NCBI GenBank assembly: GCA_903850425.1
Contig: CAINLR010000099.1
Location: forward strand, 1-64,000
Length of the DNA: 64,000 bases
Source of the DNA: an uncultured Verrucomicrobia subdivision 3 bacterium
GTDB taxonomy: Bacteria > Verrucomicrobiota > Verrucomicrobiia > Limisphaerales > UBA11358
Direction: 5' to 3'
The notes under the pieces: generated by a model
Database searches by the model: none
What the model was told of the DNA's origin: nothing
Seen by the model: the letters and a program-made list of their open reading frames with translations, nothing else
Program-made: the position numbers and the translations under genes
Shown here: in pieces, positions 8,324-16,801 of the stretch
Layout of the letters: the number at the start of each line of letters is the position of its first letter
Position numbering within the stretch: position 1 is the stretch's first letter

Positions 8324-8722
8324 TCAGCCGCCCATTTCCTTGTCTAACTCGGCTATCAGCTCCAGCAACTCGGAAATATCCGCCGGTTTGGCCAGGGTCC
8401 GGTCCGCCCCCAGCATTTTGGCCAGAGGCAATGAATCCATGTTCACCAATCTGGAACCGCCTGACATGGCGATGATTTTGATATGGGGAAATTGTTTTTT
8501 TACCGCGGTCACGGTTTCGATGCCGTCCATGACATCCATGTAGATGTCCGTGATGACGAGGTCAACCGGCTGCGTTTCCAGCCAGCGCAGGCCCAGTTTG
8601 CCGTTGCTGACCGCATGAACCTGGAAGCCTCTCCGTTGCAGGACCGTCTGCCACGCTCCAGCCACCGCGGGATCGTCATCAATTAGCAACACATTTTTGA
8701 GCCGGCCAATTTTGGCATTCAT
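8324..8722 (-). CDS. Single-domain response regulator (CheY-like receiver)
   Basis: A 132-residue receiver domain with no output domain. The acidic pair is in LLIDDDPAVAG, the phosphoacceptor Asp in LVITDIYMDVMDG, the conserved Ser in IIAMSGGS, and the conserved Lys in TLAKPADISELL. Stand-alone receivers relay phosphate to protein partners. No histidine kinase is adjacent; the nearest in the window is at 57.5 kb. The gene is divergent from the phosphofructokinase gene with about 240 bases between them, in which I see no recognisable site. Confidence 0.9.
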   Translation of the reverse strand: MNAKIGRLKNVLLIDDDPAVAGAWQTVLQRRGFQVHAVSNGKLGLRWLETQPVDLVITDIYMDVMDGIETVTAVKKQFPHIKIIAMSGGSRLVNMDSLPLAKMLGADRTLAKPADISELLELIAELDKEMGG

Positions 8723-8960
8723 CCAGTTTCCTATCGGTCATGGCTTGGTTTACTGAAGGTGTTTTTTTGGCGCCATCCAAAATCTTCCCGATCAATTCCA
8801 GGGGCGCAAAGCAATCCTGCCTTGCGCCGCGTTTGAATCCGGCCCTGACCAGCCTCACTCGGCCTGGCCCACGGTTGCCGGCACCCCCAGGCAATTTGAT
8901 GAAGATTTTCAAAACTTCTGCTCGACAAAAAAATCCCGCCGGTTTCAAATCAACGTTGGC

Positions 8961-10097
8961 ATGGCGAAACCACCCAAAATCAAACGCATCGGTATTCTCA
9001 CCGCCGGCGGCGACAGCCCCGGACTCAACGCCGCCATCCGTGGTGTCGGCAAGACGGCGCTCGGTTTCTACGGCATGGAGATCATCGGCTTTCGCGATGG
9101 CTTTCGCGGCCTCGTGGAAAATCGCCGGCTCAAGCTCGACCGCTCGACGCTCGCGGGCATCCTGACGGTCGGCGGCACGATTCTCGGCACCAGCCGCGAC
9201 AAGCCGCACCGCATGGTCATTGACGGCCGCACGAAGGACATGACCAAGGTCATCGTGGATAATTATCAGGCCTGGGGCATTGACTGCCTGGTCTGCCTCG
9301 GCGGCGGCGGCACGCAGAAAAACGCGCTGCGCCTGAAGGAAGCCGGGCTCAACGTCATCACCTTGCCGAAGACGATTGATAACGATGTGGCGATGACCGA
9401 TGCGACGTTCGGCTTCGCCACGGCGATGGACATCGCCACGGAAACGATTGACCGGCTGCACAGCACCGCGCACAGCCATCACCGCATCATCGTCGCCGAA
9501 ATCATGGGCCATCGTTCCGGCTGGCTCGCGCTGGGTTCGGGCATCGCGGGCGGCGCGGATGTGATCTTGATTCCAGAAATTCCCTACGATGTGGAGAAGA
9601 TCGCGGAAGCCATCAAGCGGCGCAGCCGCAACGGCACGAATTTCAGCATCGTCGCCGTGGCCGAAGGCGCGATGAGCCGCGACGACGCCCGCGCGCTCGC
9701 CGCCGCCGAAAAGAAACTGGAACGCGCCCGCACCTTGCATGACAAGAAAGAGGCGAAAATCTCCCTTGCTTCGCTGGAAGTCCGGCACACCGGCAACACG
9801 CTGCGGCTCGCGAAACATCTCGAGGAACTCACCCAGCTCGAATCCCGCGTCACCATTCTCGGCTACGTCCAGCGCGGTGGCACACCGTCGGCGGCGGACC
9901 GCGTTCTGGCCACGCGGCTCGGCAGCGCCTGCGGCGATCTCATCAACGCGGAGCATTACGGCGTGATGGTCGCGGCGCGCGGCGATGGCACGGAACCGGT
10001 GCCGCTGGAAAAAGTCGCGGGCAAGCGCAAGTGCGTGCCGCCCGATCATTCGTGGGTGAACACAGCCCGGCGCGTGGGCACATGTATGGGTGATTAA
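8961..10097 (+). CDS. 6-phosphofructokinase (group III-like; ATP or PPi donor unresolved)
   Basis: Phosphorylates fructose 6-phosphate in glycolysis. The 378-residue protein has the nucleotide loop [18 protein letters not shown], the catalytic [27 protein letters not shown], and late [13 protein letters not shown]. Lys in PKTIDND, where E. coli PfkA has Gly, is the pattern of pyrophosphate-using or mixed-lineage enzymes. The other discriminating site reads GGGGTQKNA near residue 113 instead of GGDGS (ATP) or GGDD (PPi), so it is atypical for both. A PPi-cleaving membrane pyrophosphatase is encoded at 40-42.6 kb. That suggests PPi metabolism matters here but does not settle the donor. Confidence 0.9.
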   Translation: MAKPPKIKRIGILTAGGDSPGLNAAIRGVGKTALGFYGMEIIGFRDGFRGLVENRRLKLDRSTLAGILTVGGTILGTSRDKPHRMVIDGRTKDMTKVIVDNYQAWGIDCLVCLGGGGTQKNALRLKEAGLNVITLPKTIDNDVAMTDATFGFATAMDIATETIDRLHSTAHSHHRIIVAEIMGHRSGWLALGSGIAGGADVILIPEIPYDVEKIAEAIKRRSRNGTNFSIVAVAEGAMSRDDARALAAAEKKLERARTLHDKKEAKISLASLEVRHTGNTLRLAKHLEELTQLESRVTILGYVQRGGTPSAADRVLATRLGSACGDLINAEHYGVMVAARGDGTEPVPLEKVAGKRKCVPPDHSWVNTARRVGTCMGD

Positions 10098-10205
10098 CCT
10101 CGCGTTGGGCAGCGGTGGGAGATGGGGCCGCCGGCGCAATCCTGTTCCGGGCTTTGGCTAGGCTACGGGTGATCGCCTGCAATCGGCCACGAGCAAGGCT
10201 GCGGT

Positions 10206-11441
10206 TCAAACCGCCGCCAAAATTTCGGCCAGCACGCGGACGCCGATTTGAATTTGCGCCGGCGAGGAATACTCATCCGGCCGATGGCTGACGCCGCCAC
10301 GGCACGGAATAAAAATCATCGTGGTCGGACAGACCGGTGCCATAAAAAGCGCATCATGATACGCGTGGCTGGTCAGCTTCGTGGCCGCGATCTGCAACTT
10401 GTGACAAACTTGTTCCACCGTTTGCACCAAAGGCGCGTTGCAAATCGCGGGCGGATCCACATTCACGCGCTGCAACGCCAGCTTGATTCCCCGCCGCTGG
10501 CAGATTGCGGCGGCACGGTTTTCAATCTGCGCCAGCGCGGCATCGCGCGTGGCCACTTGCGTGTCGCGCAAATCAATTTCCAGATACGCTTCGCACGGCA
10601 CGCTGTTCACCGCGCCGGGTGCAATGCGGAAAATCCCCGTGGTTCCCACGGTGTCGAGACTGCCGCTGGTGGTCGCAGCGTGTTCAACGGCCAGCGCGAT
10701 TTCCGCGCCGGCGAGCAAAGCGTCGCGCCGGCCCGGCATCAGCGTCGCGCCGGCGTGACCGCCGACCCCGGTGAGTTGCAACCGCAACGAACTCGGCGCG
10801 GCGATTTTTTCCACGATGCCGATGTCAAGGTTCTCTGCTTCGAGCAGCGGCCCTTGTTCGATGTGCAATTCGACAAATGCCGCGTAGCAATCGCCGGCCA
10901 ATTTCACTGAAGGCAATGAGCCGGCGCAGCCGCCCTGCATGAGCCAGAATTCCAAGTCCCGGCCCGCGCAATCGCGCAGCGCGGCGGCGCGTTCCAGCGA
11001 AAGCACGCCACCGAGCAACCGGCTGCCGAGACAACCGATGCCAAAGCGCGTCGGTTCCTCGGCGGTGAAAACGATCAGCTCGATGGAACGCTGCGGCTGA
11101 AAACCAGCGGCTTGCAGTGCGCGAATGGCCTCCAGCGCGCCCAGCACGCCCACCACGCCATCGTATTTTCCCGCGTTGGGGATCGCGTCAATGTGCGAAC
11201 CCGTCGCGACGGCGGGAAGATTTTGGTCGGTGCCAACCCAGCGAGCGAACATGTTTCCAACCGCATCCTCGCGCAAAACCAGGCCCGCTTCCCGGCAGAG
11301 ATTTTTCACGAACGCGCGTCCGCGCAAATCCGCTTCGGAAAACAAAACCCGCGTGACGACCGGTGGCGTGGCCTCGGTGATGAGGGCGAGGGCGTCGATT
11401 TCACGCTGCAATTTTTCGATGTCAACGGTGATGGAATTCAT
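10206..11441 (-). CDS. Ureidoglycolate amidohydrolase (M20/carbamoylase family)
   Basis: Hydrolyses ureidoglycolate to glyoxylate, 2 NH3 and CO2, the last step of the purine arm. Metal-site motifs are GSHIDAIPNAGKYDG, VFTAEEPTRFG and LHIEQGPLLEAE. The C-terminal motif SHAYHDALFMAP plus FIPCRGGVSHRPDEYSSP closely resembles plant ureidoglycolate amidohydrolase rather than allantoate amidohydrolase, which has PSGAGHDA there. The ATG at 11441 (MNSITVDIEKLQ) is preferred; an upstream in-frame ATG would be encoded by a repeat. It is the distal gene of the minus-strand purine cluster, beyond a GAF-protein gene. The enzyme probably binds two Mn2+ or Zn2+ ions. Confidence 0.85.
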   Translation of the reverse strand: MNSITVDIEKLQREIDALALITEATPPVVTRVLFSEADLRGRAFVKNLCREAGLVLREDAVGNMFARWVGTDQNLPAVATGSHIDAIPNAGKYDGVVGVLGALEAIRALQAAGFQPQRSIELIVFTAEEPTRFGIGCLGSRLLGGVLSLERAAALRDCAGRDLEFWLMQGGCAGSLPSVKLAGDCYAAFVELHIEQGPLLEAENLDIGIVEKIAAPSSLRLQLTGVGGHAGATLMPGRRDALLAGAEIALAVEHAATTSGSLDTVGTTGIFRIAPGAVNSVPCEAYLEIDLRDTQVATRDAALAQIENRAAAICQRRGIKLALQRVNVDPPAICNAPLVQTVEQVCHKLQIAATKLTSHAYHDALFMAPVCPTTMIFIPCRGGVSHRPDEYSSPAQIQIGVRVLAEILAAV

Positions 11442-11442
11442 G

Positions 11443-11545
11443 TGGAAAAGCTCCAAGCCCCAAGCCCCAAGCTCCAAACCTCAAACCGTTCTCGTGCAAA
11501 ATTCTTGGAGCTTGATCCTGGGGTTTTGATTTTGGAGAGATCATT
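11443..11545. repeat. CTCCAAGCCCCAAG-type imperfect inverted repeat
   Basis: Direct CAAGCCC/CAAGCTC units at 11453-11480 face CTTGGAGCTTGATCCTGGGG and TTTTGGAG at 11510-11538, forming a loose inverted repeat. It separates the ureidoglycolate amidohydrolase start from the GAF gene stop. It also creates an upstream in-frame ATG that should not be used as the start. Confidence 0.6.
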
Positions 11546-12128
11546 TCCGTTTGCGCTGGAGCCGGGCAATTTCGGCCTTGGCTTTGGCCAATTCCGCCCG
11601 GACGCCTTTGCAATGGTCTCGGGCCTTGGCCAGTTCGATGGCGTGGCGGCGCAATTCGAGCTGGGTCATGACATGCCGCGCCAGCACGCGCAGGGCCTGC
11701 TTTTGATCGTTGGTCAAATGCCGCGGCACCTTGTCAATGACGCACAACGTGCCCAGCGCATGGCCGTCGGGCGTGACCAGCGGTGCCCCGGCGTAGAAGC
11801 GGATTTTCGGGCCGGCGGTAACGAGGGGATTGTTCTTGAAACGTTTGTCGCGCGTTGCATCGGCAATGATGAACAGATCATCCTGCAAGATCGCGTGCGC
11901 GCACATGGAGACATCGCGGCTGGTTTCCTGGATGCTCACGCCGACCTTGGACTTGAACCATTGCCGGTTCTCATCCACCAGCGAAATCAAGGCGATGGGC
12001 GCACCGCAGATCAGGCCGGCGAGATCGGCCAGTTCGTCGAAAACTTCTTCCGGCACCGTGTCGAGCACGTCGTATTGCCAAAGCACCTTGATGCGCTTGG
12101 CTTCGTTCTTGGGAATGGGCGTTTTCAT
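11541..12128 (-). CDS. GAF-domain protein
   Basis: A 195-residue protein from the ATG at 12128. Residues 15-165 form a GAF domain of the cyanobacterial-sensor-like type: [18 protein letters not shown], then [26 protein letters not shown] charged C-terminal coiled coil follows ([20 protein letters not shown]). No kinase, cyclase or DNA-binding domain is attached. A longer version starting at 12341 would overlap allE and is rejected. It sits between allE and the ureidoglycolate amidohydrolase gene, so it may sense a metabolite or redox state for the purine cluster. That role is inference from position only. Confidence 0.8.
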   Translation of the reverse strand: MKTPIPKNEAKRIKVLWQYDVLDTVPEEVFDELADLAGLICGAPIALISLVDENRQWFKSKVGVSIQETSRDVSMCAHAILQDDLFIIADATRDKRFKNNPLVTAGPKIRFYAGAPLVTPDGHALGTLCVIDKVPRHLTNDQKQALRVLARHVMTQLELRRHAIELAKARDHCKGVRAELAKAKAEIARLQRKRK

Positions 12129-12139
12129 AAAATTGGTAA

Positions 12140-12886
12140 TCACTGCGGCGCGCGGTTCACATCCTTGTAATAAATGTAGCTCGCGGGCGTCTGGCCCATC
12201 GCCACAAACCACTGCGGACAATAACTCGCCATCCAGATCACGTCGCCCGCCGTCACCGGATGATAGTCGGCGTCGAGGCGATAGAGGCCCTGGCCGGACA
12301 GCATCAACAGGCCATGCTCCATGACGTGCGTCTCGACGCACGGCAACGTCGCGCCGGGTTGGTAGGTGAAAATATTCACGGTCAGGTCAAACTCCGGCTG
12401 GTCCGGCAGCAACACTTGCAACCGCGCGTGTTCATTGCCGAGAAACGGCTGGCCCTTCACGTCGCTCTCATGGCCGACGAGGATGCTGGTTTTTTTTGCG
12501 CGGGCGAGTGGTTCAAATTTTTTCTGAAACACCAGGAGCCGAGTTCCTTTGCCGGCATTGCCAAATTGAAAGTTAGTTTTCGGTGGAATAAAAACATAAC
12601 TGCCCGTAATCAGGCGGAAGTTTTTGGCGCCCAGTTTCGCGCTACAGTTGCCAGCGAGAACGTAATAGACATGTTCCAAAACACCCGTGTTGCCCGCGCC
12701 GCTGCTGTTCGCGTCGAGCGTGATTTGCAACTGCGTGAAGCGCGGCCCGTTCATCACTGGCGATATATTCACAACGGCGACGGCGTTGCGCCAGCCGGGC
12801 AGGGCGCTCGGCACAAAGCCGTCCGGCGTGATCAGGGCGTAGCGCGGTTTGACGACCGTGCGGGTGAAGCCAAATAGGTCATTCAT
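12140..12886 (-). CDS. allE: (S)-ureidoglycine aminohydrolase
   Basis: Bicupin enzyme converting (S)-ureidoglycine to (S)-ureidoglycolate and ammonia. The 248-residue protein starts [20 protein letters not shown], a family hallmark. It has two cupin barrels and the second-barrel metal motif region [20 protein letters not shown], and ends with [17 protein letters not shown] purine-rich AAAGGAAA stretch precedes the ATG at 12886. It is positioned after allB and allC in the minus-strand cluster, matching pathway order. It competes for ureidoglycine with the PucG-like transaminase at 32.3 kb. Confidence 0.93.
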   Translation of the reverse strand: MNDLFGFTRTVVKPRYALITPDGFVPSALPGWRNAVAVVNISPVMNGPRFTQLQITLDANSSGAGNTGVLEHVYYVLAGNCSAKLGAKNFRLITGSYVFIPPKTNFQFGNAGKGTRLLVFQKKFEPLARAKKTSILVGHESDVKGQPFLGNEHARLQVLLPDQPEFDLTVNIFTYQPGATLPCVETHVMEHGLLMLSGQGLYRLDADYHPVTAGDVIWMASYCPQWFVAMGQTPASYIYYKDVNRAPQ

Positions 12887-12906
12887 TTTGCGTTTTTTTT
12901 CCTTTC

Positions 12907-13013
12907 ATTAACACCCGGCTTCAGCCGGGTGTCAAACTGTCACAAATGCTAAACTTGTTTTAACGGTTTTCTGATTTCATGTTCGACCACACCCGGCTGA
13001 AACCGGGTGTTAA
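12907..13013. repeat. Paired ACACCCGGCTTCAGCCGGGTGT hairpin repeats
   Basis: Two near-identical palindromes (12909-12932 and 12988-13013), each able to form a 9-10 bp hairpin, flank about 55 bases of A/T-richer DNA. The whole can also fold as one large inverted repeat. The right copy supplies the stop codon of allB (TTAA at 13010-13013). A related CACCCGGTTAAAACCGGGTG hairpin occurs at 24923-24946. It may act as a transcription terminator or RNA-stability element between allB and allE. Confidence 0.8.
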
Positions 13014-14413
13014 GGAGACGGTTTCACCAGGCGACCCATTGGGTTTGAAACAATTTTGCCGTTCTTGAAAATCTGTTGTCCGCGCAGGATGGTCTGAACC
13101 ACGCGCCCTGTCAACGGGCGGCCAACGTAGGGGCTTTGCTGGTGACGGTAAAATAAATCCTCCCGGGTCACCGTGAATGTTTGCTGCAAATCCACAAGGG
13201 CAAAATCCGCATCGTAACCGACGGCGATTTTTCCTTTGCGCGGCATCTGGAAACGGCGGGCAACATTGGTGGCAAGCAGATTGGAGATTAGCGACAGCGC
13301 CACTGCATTTGTAGGAGACGAGGTGAGGAGTCGCTGACTATTCCCCCCCGAATCAATTTGAGACCCGTCACCGCGGCTCCTACTGGATAAGAGCAGTGGC
13401 AGCGTGTGCTGGGCGCCGGATATGCCGCCCCAGACTTTGAAAAAGTTTTTGTCGGTTTTCAATTCCGGCGGCGACGGCGAGTGATCCGAGCCAATCGTCG
13501 TCACATCACCCGCGAGCAAATGCTGCCAGAGCGTTTCTTGGACGCCGGCGGATCGCAACGGCGGCGCGCATTTGGCGATGGCCCCCAGTTTCTCCACGTC
13601 GGCTTCCGTCAACACCAGATAGTGCGGACACGTTTCGCACGTCACGTCCACGCCAAGGCTGCTCGCTGCCGCAACCATCGCCACGCCTTCGCCGCTGCTA
13701 ACATGGACGACGTGCAAGGCGCAGCCCGTTTCACCTGCCAGATCAATCGCCCGGCGGATCGCATCCAGTTCCGCCGCCACCGGACGCGCGTCGAGGTAAT
13801 CGCGGATGGAAGTTTTCCCGGCGGCAATTTGTTCGCGCGTCAGTCTGCTGGTGAGCGTTTCGCTCTCGGCATGAACGGCGACCAGCAATTTTAATTTAGC
13901 CGCGCGCTTCATGCCCTCGCGCAGCGTTGCCTCATCCACGCAAACAAAATCCTCAATGCCGCTGTTCGACATGAATGCCTTGAAACCAATGACCCCGCGC
14001 CCAGCGAGTTCTTCCAGTTTGTCGAGATTGCCCGGCACCAGTCCGCCCCAAAAAGCGAAGTCGGTCACCGATTTTTTTTGCGCCGCCGTCAATTTTTGAT
14101 CAAAGCTGTCCGCGTCGCAGGTCGGCGGAAAGGCGTTGAGCGGCATATCGAAAAACAGGGTGCCGCCGCCCGCCGCGAGCGCGCTTGAACCGGTCTTTAT
14201 TCCTTCCCAATCGGTGCGGCCCGGTTCGTTGAAGTGAACATGCGAGTCAATCAAGCCTGGGAAAATGTGCAGCCCGGTGGCGTCAATCTCCTCGCGCGCG
14301 GTGCCACCGCCGGACGAAACAATCTTGCCGTCGGCGACACCGACATCGGTTGGTAGCAAACCTGCCGATGTGATAACTGTCCCGTTGCGCAGGATGAGGT
14401 CGAAGGATTTCAT
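13010..14413 (-). CDS. allB: Allantoinase with in-frame repeat insertion
   Basis: Zn-dependent amidohydrolase opening (S)-allantoin to allantoate. The 467-residue protein has the metal ligands in DSHVHFNEPGR, a carboxylated-Lys segment GFKAFMSNSG, VHAESE, LHVVHVSSGEG and TIGSDHSPSP. It starts at the ATG at 14413 (MKSFDLILRNGTVI). Residues about 343-367, between the HTLPLLL and LISNLLATNVARRF elements, read SRSRGDGSQIDSGG and onward. They are encoded by palindromic repeat DNA at 13311-13384 and are extra relative to the family. All catalytic residues are intact, so the insert is probably tolerated in a surface loop. Confidence 0.93.
   Translation of the reverse strand: MKSFDLILRNGTVITSAGLLPTDVGVADGKIVSSGGGTAREEIDATGLHIFPGLIDSHVHFNEPGRTDWEGIKTGSSALAAGGGTLFFDMPLNAFPPTCDADSFDQKLTAAQKKSVTDFAFWGGLVPGNLDKLEELAGRGVIGFKAFMSNSGIEDFVCVDEATLREGMKRAAKLKLLVAVHAESETLTSRLTREQIAAGKTSIRDYLDARPVAAELDAIRRAIDLAGETGCALHVVHVSSGEGVAMVAAASSLGVDVTCETCPHYLVLTEADVEKLGAIAKCAPPLRSAGVQETLWQHLLAGDVTTIGSDHSPSPPELKTDKNFFKVWGGISGAQHTLPLLLSSRSRGDGSQIDSGGNSQRLLTSSPTNAVALSLISNLLATNVARRFQMPRKGKIAVGYDADFALVDLQQTFTVTREDLFYRHQQSPYVGRPLTGRVVQTILRGQQIFKNGKIVSNPMGRLVKPSP
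13311..13384. repeat. Palindromic repeat (family B) inserted in-frame in allB
   Basis: The left arm GTAGGAGACGAGGTGAGGAG and right arm AGACCCGTCACCGCGGCTCC plus TAC form an imperfect inverted repeat of 74 bases. It shares the GAGGTGAGGAG / CGTCACC cores with elements at 20273-20364 and 22957-23030. No intergenic copy of this family was found in the window. Confidence 0.85.
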
Positions 14414-14457
14414 GCGGAGTGGAGTGCACGGAAGTTGCAGCATACGTTGGTCCAACG

Positions 14458-14616
14458 CTCACCCCCACCCCGGCCCGTTCCCCCGAGGAGAGGGAGAATC
14501 GATTGCCGCTGCGCTCCAAAATCTGCCGCTGGATTTTCCCCGCGAACGAACGCGCAAAAGCAAAGCTCCGAGCGCGGTGCGCTCTCCCTAGGGCCGCAGA
14601 TTAGGGTGAGGGGAAA
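14458..14616. repeat. Palindromic repeat (family A), intergenic copy
   Basis: The left arm CTCACCCCCACCCCGGCCCG ends in GAGGAGAGGGAGA; the right arm runs from GCTCTCCCTAGGG to TTAGGGTGAGGGG. The arrangement and the internal CTGCGCTCC match the copy inside copA at 2441-2577. It fills most of the gap between allB (start 14413) and allC (stop 14646). It could form a large hairpin in the cluster transcript. Confidence 0.8.
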
Positions 14617-14645
14617 TGGGGCGGACAAATTAGCAAGCGGTGCGC

Positions 14646-15830
14646 TCATTGTCGTTTGGCCAGGCTTAAAATAAAATCGGCCAGCACTTCCACGGCCACG
14701 CGCACATCGGCGGCTTTCACCGACTCGGCGGGATGATGACTGACGCCGCCCTTGCAACGGACGAACAGCATCGCCACCGGGCAAATGGCCGAGAGCGCGG
14801 CGGCATCGTGGCCCGCACCGCTGGGCAGCTTGAGAATTTCATGACCGCGCTGCGCGACGCACTTGGAAAAAATCTGCGCCAAATTTTTGTCGCAGGGCAC
14901 CGCGGAGGTTTGCTGCACGGGCGTCCAACTCAGCTTAAGCCCGCGTCGTTTGGCGATGACTTTGGCCTTGGCGTGCAACGAGGCAACCGCGGCGAGCCGG
15001 CGCGCATCGCTTTGGTCACGGACGTCCAGCGTGAGCGCGGCGTGGCCCGGAATGACGTTGCTGGCCCCCGGTGCTGTCGAGATTAGACCGACGGTGGCCA
15101 GGAGCCCGGGATGCTGTTTTGCAAAAGATTCGACGGTTAAGATAAATTCAGCCGCGCCGGTCAAAGCGTCGCGACGCAGGTTCATCGGCACCGTGCCGGC
15201 ATGTCCGGCAACGCCAAAAAAAATTACTCGTAAGCGGTTTTGTCCCGCGATCGCCGTCACGACACCGACGGGCAGATGGTTTTCCTCCAGCACTGGGCCT
15301 TGCTCGATGTGGACCTCGGCATAGCCCAGAAATTCGCCACGCGGACGGCGCGCTTTGCCGATTTGCTTTTCCTGGATGCGCGCTAGGTCGGCGGCGGTGA
15401 GCGTGCCGGCCAGCGCGCGACTGCCAAGGTAAGTCGTCTGATAACGCACTCCCTCTTCATCGCTGAAGCCGACGACTTCGAGATTGAAGGGCAGTTTCAC
15501 GCCGCGTTCGCGGAGTGATTGCACGGCGGCGATGGCTGCGAGCACACCGAGCGGGCCGTCGTATTTGCCGGCGTCGCGCACGGTGTCGAGGTGCGAGCCG
15601 AGCAGGAAAGTTTTTGCGCCGCGCTGCGCAGCGTTCCAGCGGCCAAGCAGATTGAAAGCGCCATCTACGCGCACTTCCAAGCCGGCTGCGCGCATCCACG
15701 AGCCGACCAGTTTGTTCGCGCGGCGCATGGCTGCGGAGGCGAAGGTGCGCGTGAGACGGTTTGGATCTTCGCTGATCGTGGCGAGTGCGTCGCAGCGCTG
15801 CATGACCAGTTGGGCAAGTTGGCGGCTCAT
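14646..15830 (-). CDS. allC: Allantoate amidohydrolase (M20/carbamoylase family)
   Basis: Hydrolyses allantoate to (S)-ureidoglycine, CO2 and NH3. The 394-residue protein starts at the ATG at 15830 (MSRQLAQLVMQRCDAL). It has GSHLDTVRDAGKYDGPLGV, GFSDEEGVRY, VHIEQGPVLEENHLPVGVV and the C-terminal PSGAGHDAAALS plus FVRCKGGVSHHPAESV, a pattern typical of AllC and N-carbamoyl-amino-acid hydrolases. The open frame continues upstream through repeat DNA, which is not used. The assignment over other carbamoylases rests on its place beside allantoinase and uraH/uraD. Confidence 0.85.
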   Translation of the reverse strand: MSRQLAQLVMQRCDALATISEDPNRLTRTFASAAMRRANKLVGSWMRAAGLEVRVDGAFNLLGRWNAAQRGAKTFLLGSHLDTVRDAGKYDGPLGVLAAIAAVQSLRERGVKLPFNLEVVGFSDEEGVRYQTTYLGSRALAGTLTAADLARIQEKQIGKARRPRGEFLGYAEVHIEQGPVLEENHLPVGVVTAIAGQNRLRVIFFGVAGHAGTVPMNLRRDALTGAAEFILTVESFAKQHPGLLATVGLISTAPGASNVIPGHAALTLDVRDQSDARRLAAVASLHAKAKVIAKRRGLKLSWTPVQQTSAVPCDKNLAQIFSKCVAQRGHEILKLPSGAGHDAAALSAICPVAMLFVRCKGGVSHHPAESVKAADVRVAVEVLADFILSLAKRQ

Positions 15831-15833
15831 TTT

Positions 15834-15922
15834 AACGCTGAGATACAGAGAACGCCGAGGTTCGCGGAGCGGAAATTTCCTTTGCGGCTCCCTGCGTTCT
15901 CTGCGCCTTTGCATTGTTTTCA
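15834..15922. repeat. AACGCTGAGA...TTCTCTGCGCC inverted repeat
   Basis: AACGCTGAGATACAGAGAAC near 15834 faces CCTGCGTTCTCTGCGCCTTT near 15889, giving an imperfect inverted repeat. It lies exactly between uraH (stop 15925) and allC (start 15830). It extends open reading frames upstream of allC without being coding. Confidence 0.7.
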
Positions 15923-15924
15923 TC

Positions 15925-16281
15925 TCAACTCCCGCGATACGTCGAATAGCTCCAAGGCGAACAGAGCAGCGGAACATGATACGCCGCGCCCGCATCGGCG
16001 ATGCCAACGCGAACGGGCACACGGTCAAGAAAGCGGATTTTGGGCAGCGTCGGCCATTTCGCCGCAAAATAATCGCCGACAAAGAAAATGATTTCGTAAT
16101 GGCCGGCCTGCATCTCATCGGCGGCGAGCAACGGCATTTCCGGGCGGCCGTCGGCGGTCGTTTTCGCGGTCGTGACCAGCGTGCGCTCCTCTCCGTCGAG
16201 CAACCAGAGTTCGATCTTCATGCCGCTCGCGGGGCAGCCGTGCGCCGTGTCCAAGACGTGGGTGCTAAGTTTGGCGGGCAT
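15925..16281 (-). CDS. uraH: 5-hydroxyisourate hydrolase (transthyretin-like)
   Basis: Converts 5-hydroxyisourate, the product of urate oxidase, to OHCU. The 118-residue protein has THVLDTAHG at the N-terminus, an internal Arg (TADGRPEMP) and the C-terminal signature YHVPLLCSPWSYSTYRGS. These carry the family's active-site His, Arg, His and Y-R-G-S tail. The stop of uraD lies three bases upstream of its start, so the two are almost certainly co-translated. Confidence 0.96.
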   Translation of the reverse strand: MPAKLSTHVLDTAHGCPASGMKIELWLLDGEERTLVTTAKTTADGRPEMPLLAADEMQAGHYEIIFFVGDYFAAKWPTLPKIRFLDRVPVRVGIADAGAAYHVPLLCSPWSYSTYRGS

Positions 16282-16284
16282 AAA

Positions 16285-16800
16285 TCAGTTGGTGATCAAA
16301 TCGCGCAGCCGAAGTTCCGCGATTTTGAAAATTTCTTCAAGTGCTGTTTTGAGCTCCTGCTCGCGTGAATTCTTCAACCGCCGTTCAAAGCCGGCGAGGA
16401 TCGCCTCCGTTTTGTTCAGCCGTGCGCAGATCACAAAGGGAAAATTGAATTTATTTTTGTAGGCGTCGTTTTGTTCTTGAAACAATGCGGTTTCGTCCGG
16501 CGAAAGCTGATTCAATCCTGCGCTGGCTTGTTCGCCGGTGGATTCCTTTGTGAGCCGGCCGGCCAACGCGAGTTTGCCAACGAGGTCGGGATGTGCGCGG
16601 ATGAGCGCGAGCTGCTTTTCCTGGCCGGCGACCTCCACCGTTTTGCAAAGCTGTGCATGGAGCTTTTCCACGCTGGCGAATGGACGCCTGGCCCAGGTTT
16701 CATCGGCAATCCACGGCGAATGTTCAAACACCGGGCCGATGACACAGCCAAATTCGTCGCGCGCGAGTGAATTGATTTCGGAGATGGAATGCTGGCTCAT
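16285..16800 (-). CDS. uraD: OHCU decarboxylase
   Basis: Decarboxylates 2-oxo-4-hydroxy-4-carboxy-5-ureidoimidazoline stereospecifically to (S)-allantoin. The 171-residue protein starts at the ATG at 16800 (MSQHSISEINSL). It has FEHSPWIADETWARRPF, the catalytic His region IRAHPDLVGKLA, LTKESTGEQASAGLNQLSPD and FPFVICARLNKTEAIL, all diagnostic. It lies between adenine deaminase (one base upstream) and uraH, forming a tight block. Confidence 0.95.
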   Translation of the reverse strand: MSQHSISEINSLARDEFGCVIGPVFEHSPWIADETWARRPFASVEKLHAQLCKTVEVAGQEKQLALIRAHPDLVGKLALAGRLTKESTGEQASAGLNQLSPDETALFQEQNDAYKNKFNFPFVICARLNKTEAILAGFERRLKNSREQELKTALEEIFKIAELRLRDLITN

Positions 16801-16801
16801 T

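Noticed and set aside
8679..10139. 486-codon minus-strand frame opposite phosphofructokinase
   Set aside because: It is antisense to a conserved enzyme gene and carries no motif of its own.
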